A stretch of DNA of 64,000 nt. Origin: Galdieria yellowstonensis (taxonomy: Eukaryota; Rhodophyta; Bangiophyceae; Galdieriales; Galdieriaceae). Below the pieces are notes generated by a model. That model was not told where the DNA came from. It saw only the letters and a program-made list of their open reading frames with translations, and searched no databases. A program made the translations under genes and the position numbers. The stretch covers positions 124,001 to 188,000 of the forward strand of contig JANCYU010000039.1 in NCBI GenBank assembly GCA_026122205.1, read 5' to 3'. Below, in pieces: positions 20,174 to 32,022 of the stretch; within the stretch, counting starts at the first letter, position 1, and every line of letters starts with the position of its first letter.

Positions 20174-23100
20174 TTATTGAGTTTCGTTCGATATACTCCG
20201 AAGAGGAGGACGAGGTGGTTTCTTCTTAGCCCTGCAATTTTGATCATCCTGACACAACTGTTGTTTCCATAAACAAAACTTTTCTTCCAGTTCCAAACGA
20301 TGTATATCGCGCTTCTTGATTTCCTTTCGAAGTCTACTAGACTCTTCTAGTAACTGTTCTCGTTCCTAAACAAGTTGCTGAGTTCAAGTCGCTATCAAAC
20401 GTTTTACAATTCTCACGTGTTGCAGGCTTTCAACTTGTTTGCTCAAATTGGCAACTTGTTCTTGTAAAGCATAATTATCTGCTTGCAGACGAACAAGTTG
20501 ACGACCATCCTCAAAACTGGTACCTTTACAAGCAGCAGCTGCCAGTTCTTCCAATTTTCGAAGTTCTTCGTTGACGCGTTTCAACTCTGCGTCTCTTCGC
20601 TCCAACTTGTGTTTCAGCTTACCAACGAGGCCATTGTCGTCCAAAAGACTCTACATGGCAAAGAATTAAGTCACACAACTTAGAGTCCTTCAACTTACTC
20701 TATAAGAATTCTCCAACTGTTCCACTTTCAAATCTCGTTGATGAATGGTTTCCAGTAACTTTCGCTTCTCCCGGTAAAACTTGCTCAGCTCCTGGTTCGT
20801 TCTGTCCAGTTCTTGCTTCCACACGGAAGTATTGCCTTCGCCTACACAAGTACTTAGAAACTCTTAGCAAAGATAAGGAATACAATCTAAATACCTTCGA
20901 AAGGTTGTAAACTAAAAATATCGCGAGAACGAACACAAAGAGAGAGTGACGGAGCAACAGTTGGAGACTTACAGCTATGAAGCAACTCTTCTCTAGCCGA
21001 ATCTAGCTCTAACGACAGCTGCTGCTTTTCTTTCCAAAGAAGCTCTAGCCGTTCCTTTAATACAAGGATAGTATGAGAGCATTCATTCAAGTCTCTTTCA
21101 AACTGATCCCGTTCTTTCTCCACTACCTCTAACTTGGCAATCAGTTCCGTATTCATAACTGAAGTTCTCTCTAGTTGACGTTCTTTCTCCTGTAACTGTT
21201 CTTTCCAACTTTCCGTATCTTTTATGTACGTTTCTTTGTACTCCTCTAATTCCTCATAGTACCTTTGGGACTTTTGTGTCTCCTCAGAAAGAGATGCTTG
21301 AAGTTGTTCTATCGAAGATTTTGACTGCTCGAGCTATTCCGAGTTGAATGTGCAATAGAAACAAAATACCCACACATACCTGTAAATGAGCTTCTGTCAG
21401 TTGTTCATAGCAACTATTCTGCTCCTCCTCCATTTGTTTCTTTTCTTCCTCATGACGCTTTTGCAAGTCATTGTAACAAGTTTCCAGAGCCCGTAGTTTC
21501 TCCTCCAGCTCTTTGGAAACATGGGCCAAGTTCTCTTTTGATGCAGAAAGATCTCTCAAATTCTCGTCTAAACTCAATATTTGTTGTCGCATTTGATTAT
21601 TTTCTTGTTGGAACGTTTCGTTTTGTGTGTTCAATTGGGAAACTTCTTCTTTTGTTTGGTCCAACTCCTTGTGAAGATTCTCAATTTCTCCTCGTGCCTC
21701 TTCAAGTTTCGTCATCAACTCCTTATTTTCCAACATGAAATTATTTCTTTCGTTTTCAGCTGTATGCAATTCTTGCAAGGTTTTCTCTCTATCTTTCATC
21801 AAGTTTTCCACCTTAGTTTCTAAGAGGTTTACTTGCGAAGAGTTCTCCTTTTGTTTGCCATAAGATTCCTTCAACTTCACATTTTCTGCCTCAAGTTTTC
21901 TTAACTGCTTTTGAAGATTCCTTAGTTCTCTATCTAGTTGCTGTTTTTCTGATGTAGCTTGAGAACAAAGAACTTTCGATGATCGACATTTTGACTCCAA
22001 TTCTCCAATTTTTTGTTTTAAAGAATCATTTTCCTTCAAAATGAACTGACTACCATTAGGAAGAACCGCTGTCTGATATGTCTCCAACTGAGATGTTCTT
22101 TTAGCCAATTCTGATTCCAAGTTTCTGACTCTATTCTCCAATTCTTCTTTCTGCTCTTGTAGTTGAAGGAACTTTTGTTCTTGTGATACTATCGATTGCT
22201 CCAGTGACTCGTTTCTTACTTTGGTATTACTTTCCAATTCGTTTTCAACGACCTTATTCAGCACGTCCGTAACGACAGTTTGAGAAGCTTGAAAACAAAA
22301 TTGAGAGTACAACTCATCATAACGATTCTTGCAGGAAATGTAGTCTTTTTCCAGTAGACCGAAGCTGTCTGAGACCTGAAAAAGTTGTTGCTCTAGGCAA
22401 TATCTTTTGCTTTCCTCTTCTTCTAGATTTTGTTTTAGAGACGAGACATAATTCTCCAAATCATCATTTGTATCTATTGACATTTGTACACAGGAAACAA
22501 TGCTCTTCTTACAGGGAAATCCTGTTGAAATACAGCAGTGATACGTTGACAGCTTTCGAAGCTTCGAAAACCTCTCAGTGCTGATACAGCCATCGCTCAC
22601 TCTCTTTCGAACAGAAGAAGCATCAATCTCGGAACCAGTCGTTTCACTGTGAACACTTTCTTCTAATTCGTTTTGATTACTCTCATTTGAAACAAGTCTC
22701 TCCCCACTTTGACGATCCTGCTGTAACTCAGTCAACTGGTGACGCAAAAATTCTATTTCTTTGCGATAATTTGATAGAATAGCTTTGTCGTCTAAAATTT
22801 CGTTGCAATGCGCATTGATTTTCACCTTTTTGGCTCTACTTGCAAATTTAAGAGTGGAATGAGTTTCTTCAATATGCATAGCAGCTGGGGTAATAGCACA
22901 AATGACAGTTGTTTTAGAATTGCCACTCAATGCAGGCTGCAAAATTCGAGTAAGTTTCGAATCACGATAAGGAATATGACTGTTAGCACCCTCACACAGC
23001 TTGTTAATAACAGTCCCCAGCGTAAGTAGGCTCTTATTTATATGCATGCCTTCTTTTAGTCTCGATCCTTCCGCTCCTGTTTGAGAAACACGCTCAGAAC

Positions 23101-23893
23101 CTGCCAAATCAACTAGAGTTAAGGTACTTGCTCGAACAGAAAGTCCATCACTTTCAATGTCTCTATTTTTCTCTCGTGACTCTATGAAAACCGTAAATAT
23201 CGTGTGGGAACGTGATGAACGTTCATTCATGTTGGTCGAACCTATCGTCCTATTGTTTTCTCCTTTTTTCATTATTTCGAGCACCGTTTCAGGGCAATCG
23301 ACAACTTCTTCCTTTGCATCTACAAATACTCTTCCATTGAAATCTTCGTGTACTTTGAGATTGTCATTCTGTGGCGCCAATAGATCTCGAATATTTTCGT
23401 TGTATATTTCTATATATGACACTCGTAGAAGGAATTCTCTTTCTTCAATGCTTTTAAGACTATCAAAAACTTGATAAATGGAAAGTGGTATAATTCCCTT
23501 ATCGTCGGCTGTTCCTAGCATTGTATGTGTCTTTCCTGAAGAGGTCTGTCCATACGCAAATATAGTGCCATTGTAACCATCGACTACAGAATTCACAACT
23601 GAGCAAGCAGCTTCTTCGAAGACAATCTTATTGTTATCCTCAGGTGTAAATATTCTGTCAAACGCGTAAGAACAATAGGACAAGGGTTTACCCGCATGAC
23701 ACTGAGTAATCTGATTCCCATTTATCTGCCAAGACAGGTTTGACGTTCTCAGCGCTTCACGCTCCCTGAGATTTAATGGTCTCACTCTAACATAAACTTT
23801 CAGTGTATCAGTTTTAGAGGTATTCGTATTTTCTATATTTAAAGGACTGGAGCTATTTCTTGTGTCCTTCTCCATAGACGGAAGAACTTGCAT
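20174..23893 (-). CDS. Kinesin-7 (CENP-E-like) motor protein
   Basis: Five exons (23893-21380, 21333-20895, 20841-20699, 20650-20417, 20365-20174), all introns 46-56 bp, give about 1,173 residues. The N-terminal motor (about residues 30-350) has the P-loop GQTSSGKTHTM, switch I NERSSRSHTIF, switch II LVDLAGSE, and HIPYRDSKLTRIL. The GQTSSGKT form of the P-loop and the N-terminal motor with a very long coiled coil point to the kinesin-7/CENP-E group, which moves chromosomes and organises the spindle. The rest is almost continuous coiled coil, closing with a short basic Pro/Arg tail. ATG at 23875 is an alternative start. A GGCGCC element lies about 140 bp upstream. The cargo is unknown. Confidence 0.88.
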
Positions 23894-24033
23894 TTCAAAC
23901 GGCCAAATTTTTGGACATGGCGGGCTGGCTTGCAACTCCAGCGTCACCTTGTCCAATGTCCCTTGGATTATCCACCGGTGGTTAGGATTTATTGAAACTG
24001 CTTGGATGAAAAATGTCACTTGTTGGAAGAAAT

Positions 24034-24043
24034 GGCGCCAATT
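24034..24043 (-). promoter_or_regulatory. E2F-like element (ATTGGCGCCA)
   Basis: Located between the divergent kinesin (ATG 23893) and the uncharacterised gene starting at 24072. It matches the E2F core GGCGC in both orientations. A cell-cycle promoter element is inferred, not shown. Confidence 0.35.
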
Positions 24044-24071
24044 TTTAAAAACTATAGGAATCAGTAATAGC

Positions 24072-24590
24072 ATGGATTCATTTTCTTGGAAAGGAGACCT
24101 TGTTGTCTATCAAGCCTTTCAACATATTTGTTCGCAAGTTGGCAACGACCTTTCCTTGCGTTGCTCCATTCAGCATCAAGTTGAGTCGCTTCTCTTCCCA
24201 AAGTCTCTTGTGTTGGAGGAGTTTCACCTACTCTACTTTCAAATTAAAAAAACACTTAAGTATTCTTGTTTTGTCCCTTCTTTGTACAATCTGCGAATTC
24301 TTTGTTATCGCTTTCTAATAACTAGTTTCTATGAACTGACTACCAACCATAGTTTATACTTTACCCAGGATATCTTCGAAAAGAAAGCGCGAATCACAAG
24401 GAACGTACCTCACAATGCTATGAAGATAGAGATACTAGCGAAAGAAGATAGTACCACCGAGAGGAGCCTTGAAGAAATCGCTTTTGATATAAAATATCGA
24501 GTTGAACAGCGGCTGCGTCGCAGCATATCGAGTAGTTTCAGGGCGGCAGTCCACTACTGGGTTTGTCGCCTAAACGTGAAGATAAACTGA
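24072..24590 (+). CDS. Hypothetical protein divergent from the kinesin gene
   Basis: I do not recognise this protein. From ATG 24072 the frame stays open to 24590 (172 residues). An intron 24260-24352 (GTATTC donor, CTGAC branch-like motif just before CATAG) would also keep the frame and remove an AT-rich segment with poor coding character, giving 141 residues; I slightly prefer the spliced form. The second half is charged and helical (AKEDSTTERSLEEIAFDIKY, then EQRLRRSISSSFRAAVHYW). No membrane segment or known motif is seen. It shares its upstream region, with a GGCGCC element, with the kinesin gene, so it might be co-expressed with cell-cycle genes; that is inference from position only. 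Confidence 0.5.
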   Translation: MDSFSWKGDLVVYQAFQHICSQVGNDLSLRCSIQHQVESLLFPKSLVLEEFHLLYFQIKKTLKYSCFVPSLYNLRILCYRFLITSFYELTTNHSLYFTQDIFEKKARITRNVPHNAMKIEILAKEDSTTERSLEEIAFDIKYRVEQRLRRSISSSFRAAVHYWVCRLNVKIN

Positions 24591-25144
24591 AAATCCTGGA
24601 CGCACCAGGTATGGTTGCAGAACTCTTGACCTTTCTATAAAAAAAGTTGCAAGTGGGGAGAAGTATTGCTACTCAAGACTAAGAGCAGAGGCCAAGCCCT
24701 TTCTAAGTGTACAAACATAAGCTTTTAGACTTCAAAACATTTACTTCTGGCGATAACCTCTTGATATGATGGACAAAAAGAAAAAGACGGACAAGTATAC
24801 AACAACAACGTGCGTTCAGTGAACTTTCCCTCTTGTCTCTCGTGTAAAAGTTGGCATTGCTTTCTTGCTTGTACGAATATATGGAGAGTCTTGGTCCCAG
24901 CACATTTTTTTATTCATCACGGCGGGCAATTCGTGTTAGATTTGCCCACTTTACAGAAAATTGCAGCGCGTCCAGAAAGATTTTTTGCCCTTGGCGGGAG
25001 GCAACTTTGGATCTCGACCACAGAAATCGAAACGAGGGGGCCGTACAAAGTAGATTTGTGCCTAGTTGGAGTGTGAACGGATGGCATATTTGACCATTTC
25101 TGAACTAGTGAATTGGATTGTTGGTTCGTTGTCACAGTGAGCCA
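24591..25144. other. Weakly coding spacer
   Basis: About 550 bp between two genes. Short overlapping open stretches occur in several frames (for example an ATG frame 24881-25093, 70 codons, and a reverse frame from an ATG at 25087) but none has a recognisable motif or a convincing splice structure. I make no gene call here. Confidence 0.4.
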
Positions 25145-25744
25145 ATGACCTGTTGCTCAAGAAAGACTGTCTGGAAGGAAGTAGAAAAACCTATGCAAGT
25201 CGAACGCACGGTTATATCACTCAAAGCTCTGTATATAGTATATGACGCAGATGGGACAGTTGCAGGAGAGATGCTTTACCTGCTTCGAAAGTGGTTGGGC
25301 AAAGGTCACTGTGCTGCCTGTGACATTACTCACGGTCCGCGAAAAGTTAAACCAGAATGGACTTCGTTGCAAAGGACGGGTTGGTTGGGCGTTCCTTTAT
25401 TTAATATTCACCGAGACGAAATGGAACCAAAGGTACACGAGTTCTCTATATCGTTATGTCTCTGCTAACTCGCAATAACATAGTTAAGAGCCGCGGTTAG
25501 TTGTGCGTTGCCTTGTGTCGCAGCTCTAGTTGATAGTGGCGAGTATGTTTTGTTACTTCGACCAGAGGACTTGGAAAGTTGCAATGGCGAGGTTCCCAAG
25601 CTGCAAGAAAAAATACTCGAAGCTCTTAGAACGCAGGGTTTTCAGGTTCAAGATTGTCATCCAAATATAGAGAAAGAAAGTCTTCCTGTTCCACAGCCTA
25701 TGGAGACACGAAAAGAAGAAGATGATGCGGTGGTTCCCATGTAG
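25145..25744 (+). CDS. Conserved CxxC/THG-motif protein of unknown function
   Basis: Two exons (25145-25432, 25484-25744; 51-bp intron, phase 0) encode 199 residues. The core reads LYIVYDADGTVAGEMLYLL, then GKGHCAACDITHG, then VPLFNIHRDE, then PCVAALVD. The CxxCDITHG block followed by HRDE looks like a metal or thiol centre and I believe similar uncharacterised proteins exist in bacteria and algae, but I cannot name the family. There is no clear transit peptide or membrane segment. The C-terminal 35 residues are acidic and Pro-rich. It precedes the HisN-YicC gene on the same strand by 169 bp. The splice is well supported because it joins the two conserved blocks in frame. Confidence 0.6.
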
Positions 25745-25913
25745 TTTTACGGTGGCGCACATTCAAAGTATGTGTAGGTTTACACATTGAAGTTTTGATA
25801 TACATAGATCTATATACTTATATGGAGCAAGAATAATAAATGTACAGAAGTGATTTTGGAAGCATTCAGTTGCCGTCCCGCAAGGATCGGAATCTTGTCT
25901 GAACCAAAAAGAA

Positions 25914-27916
25914 ATGATTCCGTACGACGGTGTCGAATATCGAACAAAATTTTTTTCATGTCAACCGTATCGCTTGTGTAGTTTTGTGGAAACGTTTGGC
26001 AAACTAAAAACAAAGTCGTCTGTTAGCACGTTGTTTCAAAATCGTCCAAAGCATTCTTTCCGATGTTGCAAACCTGATCGAGCGAGAACTCGTCTCTCTC
26101 AATCCCGTTTGTTTGTTTTTATGTTGGAACCAGTTCCTAAAACCTACGTGGACCTTGCCTTTCAATTGGCCGATGCAGCAGGATCCATATTGAGAAAGCA
26201 CTTTAGGAAAACCAACAGGTTTTTAGTCAAAGCAGATCAAAGTCCAGTCACTCTTGCAGATAAGGAAGTAGAACGGACTATACGTTTCCTGTTAAAACAG
26301 AATTGTCCAGAGCACAATATATTAGGCGAAGAAGAAGGACAAGAAACTGCCGGCGTTGTATCTACCGAGGAGAACGGTTCCTGTTATACTTGGGTAATTG
26401 ATCCTATCGATGGAACCAAAGCTTTTATGACTGGAAAACCAACTTTCGGCACTTTAATAGCGCTTTTAGAACGAGGAACTCCTATTCTCGGTATTATCGA
26501 TCAGCCCATACTGAGAGAAAGATGGTTTGGTGCTCGAGGATATGGCACGTTCTATAACGATACAGCAATCTCGACAAGTTCACAGAGCGAATTATCTTTA
26601 CATGAAAAACTGGAAAATTGTGTTTTATATGCGACTTCACCGGATATGTTTCATCATGAGATGTTAGATTCCTTTAAAAGGCTATCGAAACGAGTACAAT
26701 ATACATTATATGGCTGTGACTGTTATGCATATGCACTTTTAGCAAGTGGCTTTGTTGATTTGGTTGCAGAAGCAGATTTGAAGCCTTGGGATTACTTGGC
26801 TCTCGTTCCTGTCATTGAAAACGCTGGAGGCTGCATTACCGATTGGAATGGAAATGCTTTGACACTTTCTTCGAGTTCTGGTTGTGTCTTAGCAGCAAGA
26901 ACACAATCTTTGCATCAACAAGCGCTTCAAGTACTGCAGTTGCATGTTTCTTCCGATTTGTTACATGAAGAGAAGAGTTATGTTCAAAGCATGACCGGAT
27001 TTAGTAGAGCACAATCCTGTGGAAAATATTCTTTAGTTACTGTGGATTTGAGGTCACAAAACGGAAGATATTTAGATATATGTGGAACATTACCTCCGAT
27101 GCTGGAAGGTTTGGAGTCAAGAATTCACAGTCTTTTGAAACAGTTTCTTTGTAGAGGCAAAATTCATTACTCGGTTGCCATTTCTGCTTCTGAGGATTCC
27201 GTTCCCATTTCTCTCAAGGAGGGTTGCGTGAAAGATGTTGGGCGAGTGCTCGAAAGAATTTCCGAAATTTTAAAGGTTGAAAGTCGCATAGACCTTGGTC
27301 ATGTCTTGGAGTTTCGTGATCTTCTCGTTCGTTCCGATGAGAAATGGATTCAAAAGTAAGTAAGCTGTAATATGGAAATATGAGGATAATATTGAAATAT
27401 GTACGTAGTGAGGAAGAGCTTTGGCCTTGTATAGAAGAGGCATTCTATAAAGCACTTCATACTTTGATTGAAGTACAGAGACAAGAAGGTGAAAGGCTGG
27501 TATCTGATATAACTTCTCGTATAGAGTTGTTGCGTGGTTGGCTCGATGAGATTGATCAGTATGCTCCTACAAGAGTAATTCAACAAAAGAGAAGAATGAA
27601 GCAACGTATTCAAGATTGTCTGGAAGGAAATCATTCTTTTGATGAATCTCGTCTCGACCAAGAGTTGGCATTGTTAGCGGATAGAATCGATATCACAGAG
27701 GAAACAGTTCGTTTTCGTTCTCACTTGAATTTCTTTTTGGAAAGTCTAAAAATGGCTTCTCAAGTTGGTCGACGACTTAATTTTATTTGTCAAGAATGGT
27801 TAAGAGAGGCCAACACCATTACTGCCAAATGTGCTGATTCTTATATAAGTACCAGAGCTATACTCATCAAGGAAGAAGTGGAGAGAATTCGTGAACAAGT
27901 ACAAAACATTCTTTAG
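25914..27916 (+). CDS. Fusion: histidinol-phosphatase (IMPase fold) + YicC-type endoribonuclease
   Basis: Two exons (25914-27355, 27409-27916; 53-bp intron) encode 649 residues. After a basic, Cys/Arg-rich presequence of about 65 residues comes an inositol-monophosphatase-fold domain: GEEEG, DPIDGT (Asp163, Asp166) and KPWDYLALVPVIENAGG (metal Asp293), the form seen in histidinol-phosphate phosphatase HISN7/HisN. In the same exon and frame, from Ser359, a complete YicC protein follows: SMTGFSRA, DLRSQNGRYLDI, then in exon 2 RLDQELALLADRIDITEE, GRRLNFICQEWLREANT and a REQVQNIL ending. YicC is a bacterial endoribonuclease. Both parts look full length with their catalytic residues, so the protein may be bifunctional, probably in the plastid where histidine is made in plants. 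The junction lies well inside exon 1, not at a splice site. Confidence 0.88.
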
Positions 27917-28172
27917 GAAGAGAAATTTTCAACACGGCACAATTGTGTTTCACCAAACGCTGACTTGGAATGGATAAAAAAGATAATATTTACTGCGCTT
28001 GTACTTGGTTGAAATAGACAATATGATATCCTATAGAACGTCTAACTATCTATCTATATAAATAGATTGATAGATAAATAGGACAACCCTCGAAACAATT
28101 TCTTCCGCATTTTTGCTTCCACAGAAAATTTCCTTTCGTTGTTCTGCGACTCGACTTCTTGGACCGTAGAGG

Positions 28173-30629
28173 ATGAAAAAGACCTCAGTTCTTCCTCCAA
28201 AGTATCCTTCTTCAGAAGTAACTTGTGCTTCTCCAAGAAAACGAGCAATATCATTAGAACTACAGAAACCCATTATTACTCCACTTCCAACTCTTCGACT
28301 GTGGGTTTTTCTGTGAAATGTGTTTCGCATCTCAACTTGTATATATAGTGTTATTCTAGGTCTTGCTGTATTAGCGGATGCATTCTCCGTTACAAGTGAG
28401 TTGTTTATCTTTTTAAAGTATTTCTGGTTAATTGCGTAGTTGTTTACCCTTTTGCGCCATTCCTAGTGAGAGACCTCATGAACATACCGGATTGGCGCCA
28501 AAATGAAGTTGGATATTATTCAGGAATGATTGCTTCTTGTTTTACTTTGGGTTCCATGTTTGGAAGTCCGCTATGGGGAGCTTTGAGTGATCAAATTGGA
28601 AGAAGGCCTGTCATTCTTGTTGGTCTACTTGGTGACTTTATTTTCATCAATCTTTTTGGAACAGCCAGAAACATTGTAACCTCGCTAACTTTTCGATTCT
28701 TACATGGTCTTTCTAGCGGGTATGTGGGAAAAGTATGTTGTGAGCGCACTGAAGAAAACGTGATTATAAAATAGAAACATCGCAGTGGCCAAAACGTATT
28801 TAGCTGATGTTACAGACTCGACAAACGAATCTACCGCATTTGGTTTGATTGGATTGACATTTGGAGTTGGAGTTGTTATTGGACCTGTTATCGGTGGATT
28901 CCTATCACGACCAGCTGTTCATTTTCCACAATACGTTTCTTCTGGTTCTCTTTTTGATCGCTATCCTTATTTATTACCTTGTTTAGTAGTTTCTATTTAT
29001 ATTTGTGTCGATTTAATTTTTGCATTCTTCTTTCTCGATGGGAGTAAGCCTAGATATGTTGTTGCAGCAAAAGATCAAAATACGTCTTATACATATGGAA
29101 TAACGGACAATGCTTTTTCTTCACAAGAAGCAGGAATATGGATGGACTCTTCCTCTGGAGTTGACGTTGCCACTATAGCGCCTTCAGATGTCCTATCCGT
29201 TGCAGAGCAGGAAAAGAACTTCTTGGATAGAAATTTACTGGAAAGTTTCGAAAGACAAGCCGGAGTGACACCTCGAATGAGCCAAGGCTTGTTTTCTTCC
29301 ATACCAGTTTCATTGAATGAGTATTCTCCTAGTAATCGGTCCGTACGAACCCCGTTACTTGGTTCAGAAAGGTCTCGTGAGTTTCTGAGTGGAGTTACTC
29401 CTCGTTCTATTCGAAGTAGAAGAGGCAGAGATCGAAGAGAATATGAGTGGGATGATCGTTTCTCTTGGAGTAATCGAGAAAGTTATACAGAGCAGACTGG
29501 ACCAGTGCTAACTGAAAGTATTTTAGAACTGGACGAAGATGAAATGGACAAGAGGAGCAAAGCCATGTCGTCTTCTCAACAAAGTCTTTCCATTAGTGCT
29601 CATATTCCTTCCGAAGATGGAAGAGATGACGAGACAGAACAGAAAGGCTCTCAACTTAGAGACCAGATGGAGGAAGATGAGCTGTTTTGTGCGGACGAAT
29701 ATCCAAAGAGTCGTTTTCTCTCCAATTCTCAAAGACGAGGTAGTGAAAGTTCAAGTTTTATTACTTATGGCTTAAGTGAAAGTGTCGGAGCAGCAGCTGC
29801 GAATATGCTTTCTCCTGCTTGGATGTCCTCCTCTAGAGGTCCTTGCAAAGTTGTCGATCGATTGAAAATCGATGAAGATGCTACAAGTACAGTTATCGAT
29901 AGCAATATAGATGAGCCTTGTCTGTTTTCTCCTAGTGAAGAAGGAACGATACTTCCGGAACCAACTGGCGCTAGTATTGAAAACCGAACTTTTCGTCAAG
30001 TTTTACTTGTCGCAGTGATGGTCTCCTTTACCTTAATGGCTGGAGATGAAGTTATTCCTATTTGGGCTTCCACACAACCAAGTTTTGGAGGTCTTGGGTT
30101 TTCCTCTACAGATATTGGTTTTATTCAAGCCATAAGTGGAGCGACCACGATTCTCGTTGCATTATATGGCTTTCCTTTTATTGCGAGAAGATTTGGTGTT
30201 GTGAAAACTATTCGTCTTGGTTTGTTGGTTGGAAGTATCGATTATCTGTTTCCTGCAGTCATTACTTCATTGGGTTGGAGTAGAAAGAATGTTGCTTCAT
30301 GGCTAGGCTATGCATCGTTTGATATATTTTTAGCTTTCTTTGAACAATGTTGTTGGGCTGGAATTGCGTTGATTGTGAAGAATTCAGTACATCCTTCCTC
30401 TGTCGGAATAGCTCTAGGCCTTGCACAAGGCTTACAGAGTGCGGGCTTTGCTGCAGGTCCTGTCATTGGCGGTTCCCTGTTTGCCTCTGCAATATCTCTC
30501 CGTTTACCTTTTTTAAGTCATGGACGTTTCTTTTTCTATTTGGAAAGTAGTTTATTGCTAATTATTTATTCCATTGCAGCCTCTTTACCTCCTTGGCCGT
30601 GGAGAGTGGAACAAAACAACAGGTCTTAG
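28173..30629 (+). CDS. MFS transporter, ZIFL/tetracycline-resistance-like, with long central loop
   Basis: Four exons (28173-28312, 28349-28395, 28440-28719, 28775-30629) give 773 residues. Exon joins restore TM1 (WVFLVILGLAVLADAFSVTI) and the loop signature WGALSDQIGRRP between TM2 and TM3 (a G-x-L-x-D-x-x-GRRP motif), then GLSSGNIAVAKTYLADVTD. Between the two six-helix bundles lies a soluble loop of roughly 275 residues, Ser/Arg/acid-rich and probably phosphorylated. The topology and the YPF.PFLVRD segment resemble plant ZIF1-like and fungal multidrug MFS carriers. Substrate unknown. Intron 1 would be only 36 bp, unusually short, so the first exon is the least certain part. It is convergent with the F-box gene. 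Confidence 0.82.
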
Positions 30630-30670
30630 AATTGTTGTATATCACACGACAACTGCGATAAACAATATTT

Positions 30671-32022
30671 TTATTCACTAGTGCTTAAAGTTATATGTTC
30701 CATATCGTTGGTGTTTGTAACACTTAATAAACCCGTTGAATAGTGACGACGAAAATAAGTAAAATATCGAAAAGAACACGGCCTTCGGATTGGAAGAAAA
30801 AGATGATCATCTCGATGGTCACTACAAGATGGTCCCAATATAAACTCATCCGACTCGTAACATTTCATGCACAAGTCATAACTCGGAAAACATTCCAAAC
30901 AACGATATATAATTCCTTTCATTGGAAATATGTGACAAAAATCACAACTCTTCGACGCATGTACAATCTGTAACATTTCTCTTATCCAAAGTCCACCTAC
31001 CAACTTGAAATACTTACCGCATTTACACTTTCTTCAAATGCGTTGCGTGAAGATGCTATCCATGAGACTGGATAAGGCAGCAAAGGCGAATTTTGATGAA
31101 AAATAGCCGATAAACCCAAAGAATCGACTGCACGTGGTACTAACAATATTCTACTTACAAAACCACAAGCACTGGGTAGCCTAATGCGCCCATTCATAGA
31201 CGAACCGAATATCAACTGGAAAGAATTTGCTGCTACGTTACTTTCTACAGGCAAAGCAAACTTCACACCGTGTGATTCACTGTTTAAAAATATTTCAAAA
31301 GGTGCCTGAGAAGGTTCCTCGGAATCTTCAGGATGACAAACCAATACAATTTGAGACCACTCATAAAAAGGAACTTCCTTCAAGGTGGAGTGGATTCTGG
31401 AAGCTACAAGAAGAGTTTCTGTTTCGTGAAAGGCCATCGACTCTTCACTACCGACTTGAATATTTCTATTTGAGGAAACAATCTGGGAAACGTGGCAGCG
31501 ATTATCTTCGTCTCCTAGTAGTAGACATAAAGAACCATGAAGAGTCTCCTGGTTGGAAACCAAAAGACAGAGTGCACGATAATCGCGTGTATCTGCGTCT
31601 CTTGTGAGAAAGAACCAAAAGCTCAAGGTAAACTGCTTCAAGCCCGCGAACTCTGGAATATCACGTATAAAGAACGAGTTGGAAGTCAAATCTAACCTTT
31701 CGCAACCCAACCAAGGTCGTGCGGCACCATGAAGTGACTGATAGATCTTATACCAGCTTCTTTGATATTGCGCATCTTTGTTTAAGGAAAGGACAAACTC
31801 TTCCTTTACATCTTCCAAAACTTCCCTTTTGAGACAAGCAAACCAGAGAGCTTCATCTGCGCAAACGTTTCTTAGTTTTCTACAGGTACAGGAAAGTCTA
31901 GCTAGTGATACACCGTCCAAATGACAGCATATGTTCCTTATAACATCTAAAAGGTGGTTTTTGAGTTTCAAGAAAGTAATTAGAAGGCTTCAACTACCTG
32001 CGGGTAAAGCTTCAAGAAACAT
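30671..32022 (-). CDS. F-box protein with LamG-like region and C-terminal ZZ zinc finger
   Basis: Three exons (32022-31998, 31946-31018, 30967-30671) give 416 residues; the first exon has only 25 bp but completes the F-box (MFLEALPADVIRNICCHLDG, then LARLSCTCRKL). The middle 200 residues look like a beta-sandwich of the concanavalin/LamG type (FTLSFWFFLTRDADTRDYRA, and FYEWSQIVLVCHP). The last exon encodes a ZZ-type finger: SCDFC, YRCLECFPSYDLCMKC, and paired His in CSDHRDDH. F-box proteins recruit substrates to SCF ubiquitin ligases; ZZ fingers often read N-terminal residues or histone tails. This points to a substrate receptor with its own ligand-reading finger, but the substrate is unknown. 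The tiny first exon is inferred from phase and motif completion. Confidence 0.8.
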
